Source: Amycolatopsis sp. CA-230715 (GTDB lineage Bacteria; Actinomycetota; Actinomycetes; Mycobacteriales; Pseudonocardiaceae). Taken from it: 64,000 bases of DNA. Below are positions 44,042 to 52,713 of this stretch, in pieces (position 1 is the stretch's first letter; the number at the start of each line of letters is the position of its first letter). The translations under genes were made by a program, and so were the position numbers. The notes under the pieces are model-generated. The model worked only from the letters and a program-made list of their open reading frames with translations, was not told the DNA's origin and made no database searches. The stretch is taken from contig NZ_CP059997.1 in NCBI RefSeq assembly GCF_018736145.1, forward strand, positions 1,363,501 through 1,427,500, in the 5' to 3' direction.

Positions 44042-45283
44042 ATGAGCTTCACCGTCGCGTCCGAAGTGGGCCGGCTCCGGCAGGTCGTCCTCCACCGGCC
44101 GGGTGCCGAGCTGGACCGGCTGACGCCGCGCAACATCGGCAGACTGCTGTTCGACGATGTCATGTGGGCGAAGAAGGCGAAGGAGGAGCACGACGTCTTC
44201 GCCGAAACGCTGCGCGAGCAAGGTGTTCGGGTGCACTACTTCGGCACCCTCCTCGCCGAGACTCTGGAAACGGCCGAGGGCAGAGCCTTCGTGCTCGACC
44301 GGGTGTGCACACCGCGGCTCGCCGGGCCCGCGCTCGCCGGCCCGCTGCGACGGCTGTTCGACGGCCTCGACGGCACCGACCTCGCCGCGGCCCTGATCGG
44401 CGGAGTGGTGAAGGCGGAACTGCCGACGCTGCGAACGGGGAGCCTCACCTGGCGCACCCTGCTGCCGGAGGACTTCGTGGTGCCCCCGCTGCCGAACCAC
44501 CTGTTCCCGCGCGACAGCTCGTGCTGGATCTACCGAGGCGTTTCGGTCAACCCGATGGCCAAACCGGCGCGGCGGCGCGAAACCCTGCACACGATGGCGA
44601 TCTACCAGCACCACCCGATGTTCGCCGGGACCGAGCTCACCACCTACCACGAGGACGGCGACACCGACCCGTTCCCGGCCACCATCGAAGGCGGCGACGT
44701 GCACGTCCTCGGCAACGGCGCGGTGCTGATCGGCCTCGGCGAACGGACCACCCCGATGGCGGTGGAACTGTTGTCCCGCAAGCTGTTCGCCTCCGGCCAG
44801 GCGCACACCGTCCTCGCCGTCGAAATCCCCCGATCCCACGCCACGATGCACCTGGACACCCTGATGACCATGGTCGACAGGGCCACCTTCGTCCGCTACC
44901 CGTACCTCGACCGGAAACCGCGGTCCTGGACCGTAACCGCCGGGCCGGAACCCGGCGCGCTGGACGTCCGCCCGAACCGCGATTTCCGGGGCACGCTCGC
45001 CGAAGTGCTCGGAGTCGGCGAAGTCACCGTCCTGTCCACCGACGAGGACGTCCGCGCCGCCGAACGCGAACAGTGGGACGACGGTAACAACTACCTCGCC
45101 ATCTCCCCCGGCGTGGTCATCGGCTACGACCGCAACGTCGCCACGAACACCATGCTGCGCAAGCACGGCATCGAAGTGATCACGGTGCCGGGCGCCGAAC
45201 TCGGCCGCGGGCGCGGTGGCCCGCGCTGCATGAGCTGTCCCATCGAACGCGAACCGGCCTCGACCGCGGGAGGAACCCCATGA
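44042..45283 (+). CDS. arcA: Arginine deiminase
   Basis: The 413-residue protein contains FPRDSSCWIYRG, EGGDVHVLGNGAVLIG, HLDTLMTMVDR and the C-terminal GRGRGGPRCMSCPIER with the catalytic Cys. It hydrolyses arginine to citrulline and ammonia, the first step of the fermentative arginine pathway. A GGAAAGGAG ribosome site precedes the ATG. The stop overlaps the OTC start (ATGA). Confidence 0.94.
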   Translation: MSFTVASEVGRLRQVVLHRPGAELDRLTPRNIGRLLFDDVMWAKKAKEEHDVFAETLREQGVRVHYFGTLLAETLETAEGRAFVLDRVCTPRLAGPALAGPLRRLFDGLDGTDLAAALIGGVVKAELPTLRTGSLTWRTLLPEDFVVPPLPNHLFPRDSSCWIYRGVSVNPMAKPARRRETLHTMAIYQHHPMFAGTELTTYHEDGDTDPFPATIEGGDVHVLGNGAVLIGLGERTTPMAVELLSRKLFASGQAHTVLAVEIPRSHATMHLDTLMTMVDRATFVRYPYLDRKPRSWTVTAGPEPGALDVRPNRDFRGTLAEVLGVGEVTVLSTDEDVRAAEREQWDDGNNYLAISPGVVIGYDRNVATNTMLRKHGIEVITVPGAELGRGRGGPRCMSCPIEREPASTAGGTP

Positions 45284-46293
45284 ACCTGCAGGGACGCAAC
45301 CTGCTGAAGGAAACCGACCTCACCCGCGACGAGTTCCTGCACCTGGTGGAACTCGCTTCGCTGCTGAGGCAGGAAAAACGGGACGGCAAGCGGCCGGAAC
45401 GGCTGGCGGGCCGGTCGATCGCGCTCGTCTTCGAGAAGAGTTCGACCCGCACCAGATCGGGGTTCGAGGTCGCAGCGCACGACGAGGGCGCCCACCTCAC
45501 CTATCTCGGTCCCGGCGAATCCCACCTCGGCCACAAGGAGTCCATCAAGGACACCGCACGCGTACTGGGCCGGATGTTCGACGGCATCGAGTTCCGCGGC
45601 TCGTCCCAGGAGGCCGTCGAACTGCTCGGCGCGCACGCCGGGGTTCCGGTGTGGAACGGCCTCACCGACACCTGGCACCCGACCCAGATGCTCGCCGATG
45701 TCCTCACCATGCGAGACCACGCGAACAAACCTCTCGAGGACGTCGGTTACTGCTTTCTCGGAGACGGGCGAGGCAATATCGCCAACTCGCTGCTCGTCAC
45801 CGGCGCCCTTTTGGGGCTGGACGTGCGGATCTGCGCCCCCACCACGCGGTGGCCCGCGCGCGAGGTCCGCACACTCGCCGACGCACTCGCTCGCGATTCA
45901 GGGGCCAACGCCGTGGTCACCAGCGACGTCCCGGAAGCGGTGCGCGGTGTCGACTTCGTCTACACCGACGTGTGGCTCTCGATGGGCGAACCGGAAGAGT
46001 CCTGGGGTCCGCGCATCGACCAGCTCCTGCCCTACCAGGTCACCGCGGAAGTCCTTGGCGCGACGCGGAACCCGGCGGTGAAGTTCCTGCACTGCCTTCC
46101 CGCACTGCACGACCGGGACACCGAAATCGGGCGACGGCTCGGAGAAAGGTACGGGCTCGACGGACTCGAAGTGACCGACGAGGTCTTCGAATCACCGGCC
46201 TCCGTGGTGTTCGACCAGGCCGAAAACCGGTTGCACACGATCAAGGCCGTCATGGTGGCGACGATGTCGTCGCTCGGCCCGGTGGCGTCGTGA
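45280..46293 (+). CDS. arcB: Ornithine carbamoyltransferase (catabolic context)
   Basis: The 337-residue protein has the carbamoyl-phosphate loop SSTRTRSGFE, DTWHPTQMLADVLTM, DVWLSMGEPEE and FLHCLPA. It should split citrulline with phosphate into ornithine and carbamoyl phosphate, given its place between arginine deiminase and carbamate kinase. The same fold serves biosynthesis, so direction is inferred from context. Both ends overlap neighbouring genes. Confidence 0.93.
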   Translation: MNLQGRNLLKETDLTRDEFLHLVELASLLRQEKRDGKRPERLAGRSIALVFEKSSTRTRSGFEVAAHDEGAHLTYLGPGESHLGHKESIKDTARVLGRMFDGIEFRGSSQEAVELLGAHAGVPVWNGLTDTWHPTQMLADVLTMRDHANKPLEDVGYCFLGDGRGNIANSLLVTGALLGLDVRICAPTTRWPAREVRTLADALARDSGANAVVTSDVPEAVRGVDFVYTDVWLSMGEPEESWGPRIDQLLPYQVTAEVLGATRNPAVKFLHCLPALHDRDTEIGRRLGERYGLDGLEVTDEVFESPASVVFDQAENRLHTIKAVMVATMSSLGPVAS

Positions 46294-47192
46294 AGATCGT
46301 CGTAGCACTGGGCGGCAACGCACTGCTGGAACGCGGGGAGCCGCCGGAGTCGCTGATCCAGGAACGACACGTCCTCACGGCCGCGACCGCGCTGGCACCG
46401 CTCGCCAGGCAGCACCAGTTGATCATCACCCACGGAAACGGCCCGCAGGTCGGGATGCTGGCGGTGGAAAGCGAGAACGACCCCGGCGTGGCGCGTCCCT
46501 ACCCGTTCGACGTACTGGGCGCGCAAACCCAGGGAATGATCGGCTACTGGCTGGTGCAGACGCTGCAGAACGCCGTGGGACGCCCTACCGCCTGCCTGCT
46601 CAGCCGGACCGTCGTGAGCCCGGACGATCCCGCGTTCGCGTCCCCGGCGAAGTTCGTCGGCCCCGTGTACTCCGAAGCCGAGGCGTTCCGGACCGCCGCG
46701 GAGCGGGACTGGACGGTACGGCTCGACGGGGCGGCATGGCGCCGGGTCGTCCCCTCCCCGGAGCCCCTCGACATCGTCGAACTGCCACTGGTCAAGCTCC
46801 TCGCGGAGGCGGGGACCACCGTGGTGTGCGCGGGCGGCGGCGGTATTCCCGTGGTCGCCGACGACCGCGGCCTGCGCGGGGTCGAAGCCGTGGTCGACAA
46901 GGACCTCACGGCGGCCCTGCTGGCCAGGGAAACCGGAGCCGACGCACTCCTGCTGCTCACCGACGTCGACGCGGTCGAAGACGGTTACGGCACCCCGGCG
47001 GCGCGGCCGCTCCACCGGGTCACCAGCGGGGAACTGCGAGCGCGGTCGTTCCCGGCCGGGTCGATGGGCCCCAAGATCACCGCCGCGTGCCGGTTCGTCG
47101 ATGGCGGCGGGCGGTTCGCCGCGATCGGCCGCCTCGACGCGGCCGAGGACCTGATCGCGGGTACCTCCGGAACGATCGTGCGCGCCCGGTGA
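46290..47192 (+). CDS. arcC: Carbamate kinase
   Basis: The 300-residue amino-acid-kinase-fold protein has VVALGGNALLERGE, ITHGNGPQVGMLA, CAGGGGIPVV and FPAGSMGPKITAACRF, all diagnostic of carbamate kinase. It makes ATP from carbamoyl phosphate and ADP, giving one ATP per arginine without respiration. It starts at GTG overlapping the OTC stop. A hairpin terminator follows. Confidence 0.94.
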   Translation: MKIVVALGGNALLERGEPPESLIQERHVLTAATALAPLARQHQLIITHGNGPQVGMLAVESENDPGVARPYPFDVLGAQTQGMIGYWLVQTLQNAVGRPTACLLSRTVVSPDDPAFASPAKFVGPVYSEAEAFRTAAERDWTVRLDGAAWRRVVPSPEPLDIVELPLVKLLAEAGTTVVCAGGGGIPVVADDRGLRGVEAVVDKDLTAALLARETGADALLLLTDVDAVEDGYGTPAARPLHRVTSGELRARSFPAGSMGPKITAACRFVDGGGRFAAIGRLDAAEDLIAGTSGTIVRAR

Positions 47193-47250
47193 AACGCCGT
47201 GACCACACCGGATCCGCCGGTCGTCCATTCCAGCGATTTTCCGCGAAGAC

Positions 47251-47277
47251 AGCCTCCGCGCCGGACGGGCGGAGGCT
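47251..47277 (+). terminator. Hairpin terminator of the arginine deiminase operon
   Basis: Arms AGCCTCCGC (47251-47259) and GCGGAGGCT (47269-47277) pair perfectly over nine bases around a nine-base loop, 58 bases after the carbamate kinase stop. Confidence 0.7.
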
Positions 47278-47401
47278 ACCGTCGAGGTGGAGTTCGGCCG
47301 CCCTGGACGCGGCTCGCCCGCGGACGTCCGCGAACCACACCCACCGCCGCCCCAGCCCCCGGTGACGGGATCCCGCCTGACCCAGGACGTGGAGACCAGT
47401 C

Positions 47402-47830
47402 ATGAACGATCGCGCCCCCTTCCCGGGGCACCGCCGTGCCTGCGAGTACTGCGGAAGCCTCATTCCACTCGACCAGTCTGCCAGTGCGCTGGTGCCGGAT
47501 TCGTCGGTGCTCGATCCCGAGGACCCCAGTGGCGACGGCCAGCGCCAGATCACCGCGTGCGGCTCCGCGCACCTGGACGCGCTGATCGAACGAGCCCGTG
47601 CCGCCTGGATCCCCGAACAGCGGTGGTTCGGAGAGCTGTGCCGCGCCAGCACGCGGCCGGGGGCGACCGGCGCGACGATGGCGGAACTCGGCGCCCGCGC
47701 GCGCATGCCCGCCGAGCACGTCCGCCGCGCCGTGCTCTGGAACTCCCGACGCGAAACCCCGTTGTGCGCCCTTCCGGGCGGGCAGGTCCTTCCCGGGGCG
47801 GATCTCGAAACCACGCTCGACAACCGGTGA
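47402..47830 (+). CDS. Hypothetical protein with CxxC motif
   Basis: The 142-residue protein starts with a zinc-ribbon-like CEYCGSLIPLDQ, with a later Cys in QITACGSAHLDAL. A helical part and a basic stretch AEHVRRAVLWNSRRE follow, which could be a small DNA- or protein-binding helix. Only one CxxC is clear, so a full zinc site is not proven. I do not know the family. It lies between the arginine pathway and an acyltransferase. Confidence 0.6.
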   Translation: MNDRAPFPGHRRACEYCGSLIPLDQSASALVPDSSVLDPEDPSGDGQRQITACGSAHLDALIERARAAWIPEQRWFGELCRASTRPGATGATMAELGARARMPAEHVRRAVLWNSRRETPLCALPGGQVLPGADLETTLDNR

Positions 47831-47876
47831 CGCGGCCCGCCCGCTTCGGCCGCTTCCGGAACAGAGGGGGTGCCCG

Positions 47877-48986
47877 ATGACCGAGCGGCGCGAGGTCTAC
47901 GTGGATTGGCTGCGCGCGGTCAGTCTGCTCGTGGTCGTGCTGTGGCACTGGGCCTTCACCATCCTGCGGTGGTCGCCGACGGGCCCGCACGCGACGAACC
48001 CCCTCGGTTTCTTCAGCGGGCTCTGGATCTTCACCTGGCTGCTCCAGGTCATGCCGTTGTTCTTCTACGTCGGCGGGTTCGCACACCTCGCGTCGTGGGA
48101 ACGCGCCCGCGCGGCGGGAACCAGTCTCGGCTCGTACGTGCTGAGCCACGTGAAGCATCTGGTCGTCCCGGCGACCCTGCTCGCCGGGACCTGGGCGGCG
48201 CTCGGCGTCGTGCTGGGCCTGCTGTTCCGGCTCGACTGGATCGGCAACGCGGTGATGCTGGTGATCAGCCCGCTGTGGTTCCTCGGCGTCTACGTGGCGC
48301 TGATCGCGCTCCTGCCGGTGAGCCTGTGGCTGCACCGCCGCTTCGACCTGCTCGCGCTGGTGTGGCTCGGCGGCATCGCGCTCGCCGTCGACGTCCTGCG
48401 GTTCCGGTACGGCCTGTCCGCACTGGGCTGGGTGAACATGGCGGCGGTGTGGATGCTCGCCCACCAGGCCGGGTTCTTCTACCGCAGGCTGGTGGACGCA
48501 CCGCGCAGGCTCGACCTCTCGTTGCTGTGGGCGGGGCTGTTCGCCTTGGCCGGGCTGGTGTTCTCCGGGCTGTACCCGGGTTCGATGGTCGGGGTGCCCG
48601 GCGACCGGTGGTCCAACATGGCACCGCCGACCTTCGTCATCGTGGCGTTGCTGGCGTTCCAGATCGGCTTCGCCGAGGTCATCCGGCCCTCGATGGAACG
48701 AAGGCTCGCCCGGCCGCGGTGGCACCGGTTCACCGAGCTGATGAACCGGTTCGCGCTGCCGCTGTTCCTCTTCCACACCACGGGAATGGCGATGGCACGG
48801 GCCCTGGACTACTTCGTGTTCGAGGGCGCGATCGTCGACGACCGCGCCCCCGACCTGATCTGGTGGCTCCAACGGCCGCTGGCCGTGCTCGGCCCGTTGC
48901 TGTTCACCGCACCGGTGATCGCGTTGTTCCTGTGGTACCACCGGAAGCGGGCTCCGAAGGGAGAACCGCGCGATACCGCGTCGTGA
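47877..48986 (+). CDS. Integral membrane acyltransferase (family 3)
   Basis: The 369-residue protein has ten or so membrane helices and the acyltransferase-3 opening REVYVDWLRAVSLLVVVLWHW, with the conserved Asp-Arg and His. A FFYVGGFAH motif follows. Such proteins O-acylate surface sugars, peptidoglycan or lipids. The ATG follows an AGAGGGGG site. It converges with the slipin gene, leaving three bases between stops. Confidence 0.85.
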   Translation: MTERREVYVDWLRAVSLLVVVLWHWAFTILRWSPTGPHATNPLGFFSGLWIFTWLLQVMPLFFYVGGFAHLASWERARAAGTSLGSYVLSHVKHLVVPATLLAGTWAALGVVLGLLFRLDWIGNAVMLVISPLWFLGVYVALIALLPVSLWLHRRFDLLALVWLGGIALAVDVLRFRYGLSALGWVNMAAVWMLAHQAGFFYRRLVDAPRRLDLSLLWAGLFALAGLVFSGLYPGSMVGVPGDRWSNMAPPTFVIVALLAFQIGFAEVIRPSMERRLARPRWHRFTELMNRFALPLFLFHTTGMAMARALDYFVFEGAIVDDRAPDLIWWLQRPLAVLGPLLFTAPVIALFLWYHRKRAPKGEPRDTAS

Positions 48987-48989
48987 GGA

Positions 48990-49823
48990 TCAGCGCGGCG
49001 CCGCGACGGGTTCGGTGGCCGTCGTGACGCCTCGCTGCCGCGGCGGTGCTTCCGACGCCGACGCGGCTTCGCGGGACAGGAACGTACCCAGCTCGCCGAT
49101 CGTGCTCATGAGCGGCGCGGGGAACACCACCGTGGTGTTCTTGTCGACGCCGAGTTCGACCAGCGTCTGCAGGTTCCGCAGCTGCAACGCCAGCGGGTGG
49201 GCCATCATCGTGTCCGACGCGTCGCCGAGCGCGTCGGCCGCGAGAGACTCGCCCTGTGCGTTGATGATCTTCGCGCGCTTCTCCCGCTCCGCTTCGGCCT
49301 GCTTGGCCATCGCCCGCTTCATCGACTCCGGCAGCTGGATGTCCTTCAGCTCCACCAAGGTCACCTCCACGCCCCACTCGACCGTGGTCATGTCGAGGAT
49401 CTTGCGGATGTCGACGTTGATCTGGTCGGTCTCCGCCAGCGTCTGGTCGAGGGTGTGCTGCCCGACCACTTTCCGCAGTGTGGTCTGCGCGATCTGATCG
49501 ATCGCCGCGTACACGTTTTCGATCGCCACCACGGACTTCACCGCGTCGACCACGCGGAAGTACGCGACGGCCGACACGTCGACGCTCACGTTGTCCCTGG
49601 TGATGATCCCCTGCGACTGGATCGGCAGCGTGATGATCCGCAGCGAGACCCGGTGCAGCACGTCGACCACCGGGATGATCAGCCGCAAGCCCGGCATCCG
49701 CACCCCCCGCACCTGTCCCAGCCGGAACAGCACGCCCTGTTCGTACTGCTTCACCACCCGCACCGACAAGCCGAGCAGCAGCGCCACCACGGCGACGATC
49801 CCGATAACGACCCACGCGTTCAT
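48990..49823 (-). CDS. SPFH/slipin membrane protein
   Basis: The 277-residue protein has one N-terminal membrane helix (about 3-22), then the SPFH core: YEQGVLFRLGQVRGVRMPGLRLIIP, DNVSVDVSAVAYFRV and a coiled-coil with AEREKRAKIINAQGE. Slipins organise membrane domains and often pair with NfeD or the FtsH/HflKC quality-control system; FtsH lies about 10 kb away, and no nfeD is seen. Two DosR-like boxes lie upstream. Confidence 0.9.
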   Translation of the reverse strand: MNAWVVIGIVAVVALLLGLSVRVVKQYEQGVLFRLGQVRGVRMPGLRLIIPVVDVLHRVSLRIITLPIQSQGIITRDNVSVDVSAVAYFRVVDAVKSVVAIENVYAAIDQIAQTTLRKVVGQHTLDQTLAETDQINVDIRKILDMTTVEWGVEVTLVELKDIQLPESMKRAMAKQAEAEREKRAKIINAQGESLAADALGDASDTMMAHPLALQLRNLQTLVELGVDKNTTVVFPAPLMSTIGELGTFLSREAASASEAPPRQRGVTTATEPVAAPR

Positions 49824-49916
49824 GACAGGACTTCCCTTCCCGGAAATGAGTGACGTCAACGATTCGCCGGTCCCGCACCATCGGACACCAGCACCGGCGC
49901 GGGCACCAGAGGGCAA

Positions 49917-49945
49917 GGGACTTCCAGACCAGGGACCAAATACCC
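49917..49945. promoter_or_regulatory. Tandem DosR-like boxes between slipin and a small membrane gene
   Basis: GGGACCAAATACCC (49932-49945) matches GGGACTWWAGTCCC at 11 of 14 and shares GGGACCAAA with the boxes at 34606 and 53444. GGGACTTCCAGACC (49917-49930) is weaker. They sit about 95-120 bases from each flanking start. Confidence 0.45.
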
Positions 49946-50043
49946 CCGCATCGAGTGAGCAAGGCTGCGGCGCGAACCCGCCGTCGCGCGCATGCTGCCA
50001 GCAGCGACCGGTGTCCCGCCGGAAGGTCGGAGGAATCGACATC

Positions 50044-50454
50044 ATGACGAAACCAGATCCCTATCCCAGCGGCAATCCGTTCCCCGAGAACGAAAAACCT
50101 CCCCCCAGGCTCGTGTACCCGGATTCCGCGCGGTGGGTCCGGGCCCGCCGGGTGCAGCTCGGCTGCACGGCGATCCACATCGTCTGCGGCCTGTTCGCGG
50201 TGGTACTCCTCGCCCACGTCGTATTCGTGGCCGGTGGCGCGAACCAGGCGAACGGCGTCGCTTCGATCGTCCGTGCCTGGTCGCACGCGGTGTCCCTCGG
50301 GTTCGAAGGGCTGTTCACCCCGCCCAGCCCCGGCTGGCGGGCCTTCCTCAACGACGGCCTCGCGGCGGTCACCTGGGTCGTGGTGAGCGCGGTCGCCACC
50401 ACGCTGTTGCGCCGCATAGCCCTCGCGCCCGGGGACGACGAGATGACCCGATGA
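50044..50454 (+). CDS. Small two-helix membrane protein
   Basis: The 136-residue protein has a proline-rich start (PYPSGNPFPENEKPPPRL) and two membrane helices (about 43-63 and 108-126). They are separated by a loop with FTPPSPGWRAFLNDGLAAV. I do not recognise a named family, though small proteins of this plan are common near stress genes in actinobacteria. It ends ten bases before the convergent universal stress gene and shares DosR-like boxes with the slipin. Confidence 0.6.
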   Translation: MTKPDPYPSGNPFPENEKPPPRLVYPDSARWVRARRVQLGCTAIHIVCGLFAVVLLAHVVFVAGGANQANGVASIVRAWSHAVSLGFEGLFTPPSPGWRAFLNDGLAAVTWVVVSAVATTLLRRIALAPGDDEMTR

Positions 50455-50464
50455 TCCGACCGGC

Positions 50465-50956
50465 TCACAGCAGCGGGCCGGTGAGGGGCTCCGTCCCGCT
50501 CTCGGGCGGGCGCGGCGCGCGGGTGCGGGCCGGGATCACCACCACCGGGCAGGTCGCCGCGCGCAGGCACTGCTCGGTGACGGAGCCGACGAGGAGCCGG
50601 AGGACCCGGTTGTGCCCGTGGCTGCCCAACACCAGCATCGCGGCACCGTCCGAAGCACGTCCGAGCGCGGCGGACGGGGTGTCCTCGACGACCTTGGCAA
50701 CGACCTCGACCGGTGACGTCTCACCGCGGACATCCGCGACGAGGTGATCGAGTTCGCGTCGCCGGTCAGCTTCCGCGCGCTGCCGCGAGAGGCCGGTACC
50801 GGGGCCCGGCAAGGGATCGAAGGTCCACGCGCGGACCACGTGGACCCCGCGGTGGCTCAGTGCCGCCTCGCGGACGGCCCAGCGCAGCGCCGCCGCACTG
50901 GCCTGCGATCCGTCGACACCGACCACGATCACGTCTTTCCGGTCTCCGGCAGCCAT
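50465..50956 (-). CDS. Universal stress protein
   Basis: The 163-residue single UspA domain has IVVGVDGSQASAAALRWAV at the start. Its ATP-binding loop is LVLGSHGHNRVLRLLVGSVTEQCLRAATCPVVV, with the G-2x-G-9x-G-S pattern of ATP-binding USPs. In mycobacteria several USPs belong to the DosR regulon. It diverges from the CBS gene across 183 bases, where only a weak box-like stretch (GTGACCTTGTGCTC, 51062-51075) is seen. Confidence 0.92.
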   Translation of the reverse strand: MAAGDRKDVIVVGVDGSQASAAALRWAVREAALSHRGVHVVRAWTFDPLPGPGTGLSRQRAEADRRRELDHLVADVRGETSPVEVVAKVVEDTPSAALGRASDGAAMLVLGSHGHNRVLRLLVGSVTEQCLRAATCPVVVIPARTRAPRPPESGTEPLTGPLL

Positions 50957-51139
50957 CGGTTCCGCCCTTCCCTCGGGGTTTCTTCGCAGGCTCCTCCGTG
51001 GACGCGTGTTCGGTACAGGGTCCGGAGTTCTTCCGATCGGTGCCGGTGGAGAGCCGCACCGGTGACCTTGTGCTCTCGCAAGGTGGGTTCGCAGGCGCGA
51101 TCGTGAAGGCACGGCCAAGACGACACAAGGAGGCCCGCG

Positions 51140-51547
51140 ATGCTGGTACGCGACATCATGAGCACACCGACGATCGCGATCACCTCGGACGCCTCGATCG
51201 CCGAAGCGGCCGCCACGATGGCCTCCCGCGGGTTCACCAGTCTCCCGGTGACGGACCGGGAAGGCAGGCTCCTCGGCCTCCTGACCGAGGCCGATCTCGT
51301 CGGCGGCATCACGGCGGCGGGGGAAGGGCGGAGTGATCCCGACACCGGGGTCATGCTCACCCACCGGCCACACCTGGTCGCCGCCCTGATGCGCCCCTCT
51401 CCGGTCGTGACGGGCCCGGGGATCGACGTCGTCGATCTCGCCGAAACCATGGTCGCCCGCCAGGTCCGGTCCGTGCCGGTCCTGGCCGATGGCAAGCTCG
51501 TCGGCATCGTCACGCTCCAGGACCTCGTCCGCGTGCTCGCGAGCTGA
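51140..51547 (+). CDS. Two-CBS-domain protein (Hrp1-like)
   Basis: The 135-residue protein is a pair of CBS motifs: VRDIMSTPTIAITSDASIAEAA, then LMRPSPVVTGPGIDVVDLA and VRSVPVLADGKLVGIVTLQDLVRVL. Length and plan match mycobacterial Hrp1, one of the most hypoxia-induced DosR proteins. CBS pairs usually bind adenine nucleotides. A CAAGGAGG ribosome site precedes the ATG. It diverges from the universal stress gene. Confidence 0.9.
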   Translation: MLVRDIMSTPTIAITSDASIAEAAATMASRGFTSLPVTDREGRLLGLLTEADLVGGITAAGEGRSDPDTGVMLTHRPHLVAALMRPSPVVTGPGIDVVDLAETMVARQVRSVPVLADGKLVGIVTLQDLVRVLAS

Positions 51548-51562
51548 GCGCTGGCAGCGCGC

Positions 51563-52681
51563 TCAGCGCGCGCGACGGGCGACCGCGGCGGCGAAGAGCC
51601 CGGTGGGAAGCCCGGCGAAGAGAATGCCGTCCTGCCACGGAGTGCTGGCCTCGTCGAGAAACCGGAGCACCGGTTCGGCCGATCCGCGATCGAAGAGCGC
51701 CGCGAAGGTCTGTTCGAGCCGCGCGGGCTCGCGAACGACGACATCGAGCAGCGCGCCGTCGAACCACCGGTACCTCGCGGCGCCGGCTGGGACGGCGAAG
51801 GGATGTCCCCGAGTACGCAGCGAGCGCACGATCGCCGCGCTGTCCCGCTGAATGCGCTGGTACGCGAAGCCGGTGCTGGCCTTGGCCAGTCCCGCCTTCG
51901 TGCCGATGGCCATGGTCCGCCCCGAGCGCCTCTTCGCCGGTGCGGCCGTAAGCGGCAGTGCCGCGCCTTCCTCTCGCAGCACGGTGTACCGATCGGTGCC
52001 GACGATCTGTTCGAGGTACTCGGCGAGCGCGGCACGCTGTTGGCGGGGCTCCGGCGCGACGTGGTGTTCCGGTGCGGTGAACGAGGTGAGTTCGACCAGT
52101 GCCTCGGCCGGGGACCGCGGAAGGACGTAGACGAAGCTCGCCGCCAGGTCCTGCGCGGTCCGGAAGTCGGCGAAGGTGACCACTTCGGGATCGAAGACCG
52201 GCTCCTCGCTTCGCAGGTGCCAGCCGCGGAAGACCAGCCGCGCGTCGGCCGGTGGCGGCGTGCGCGGCCCGGCGACGCTGTCGAACACCCAATCCGCCTC
52301 CCACCGCTCGCCATCCACGACGAGTTCGCCGTCGCCGACGCGCTCGACGCGTCCGCGGCGGAACGTGACCCCGCCGTGCGCTCCGATGAGGCGTTCGACC
52401 TCGGCGGCGAAGTCGGTGCCGCGCACCCGGTGGTACCGGTACCTGCCGAGCCCGAGCGTGCGGTCCCGTCCCCCGGCGTGCACGCGGAAACAGTCGAACG
52501 TCCGCGAAACCGCGCCGCTCAGCAGGCCAGGACGATCCGACCAGTACGCCCAGCCCGCTTCGGAAAACGGGGAACGGCCGTCGTCCACGACCGTCACCTC
52601 GTCGGTCACCCTCGGCTCGGCGGCAAGGTGCGCGGCCAGCGTCGCACCGCTGAGCCCGCCTCCCGCGATCACAATGGACAC
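51563..52681 (-). CDS. Lycopene cyclase-like flavoprotein
   Basis: The 372-residue protein has an N-terminal dinucleotide fold (MSIVIAGGGLSGATLAAHLA) and the layout of CrtY-type lycopene cyclases (SPFSEAGWAYWSDRP, RGWHLRSEEPVFDPEVVTFADFR, GTKAGLAKASTGFAYQRI). These enzymes close the carotenoid end ring using a reduced flavin without net redox change. No other carotenoid gene is in the window, so the substrate may differ. It starts at GTG and converges with the CBS gene. Confidence 0.8.
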   Translation of the reverse strand: MSIVIAGGGLSGATLAAHLAAEPRVTDEVTVVDDGRSPFSEAGWAYWSDRPGLLSGAVSRTFDCFRVHAGGRDRTLGLGRYRYHRVRGTDFAAEVERLIGAHGGVTFRRGRVERVGDGELVVDGERWEADWVFDSVAGPRTPPPADARLVFRGWHLRSEEPVFDPEVVTFADFRTAQDLAASFVYVLPRSPAEALVELTSFTAPEHHVAPEPRQQRAALAEYLEQIVGTDRYTVLREEGAALPLTAAPAKRRSGRTMAIGTKAGLAKASTGFAYQRIQRDSAAIVRSLRTRGHPFAVPAGAARYRWFDGALLDVVVREPARLEQTFAALFDRGSAEPVLRFLDEASTPWQDGILFAGLPTGLFAAAVARRAR

Positions 52682-52713
52682 CGGACTTCCCCTTCCGCCC
52701 GGGGAATCCGGGC

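Noticed and set aside
42320..45283. A very long open frame (987 codons) covering the antiporter and arginine deiminase
   Set aside because: Only its 3' part (from 44042) is a real gene. The 5' part is a composition-driven shadow of the antiporter, which has clear membrane helices and its own ribosome site.
51062..51075. GTGACCTTGTGCTC as a DosR box for the universal stress and CBS genes
   Set aside because: Only about nine of 14 positions match, so I mention it in the gene entry but do not count it.
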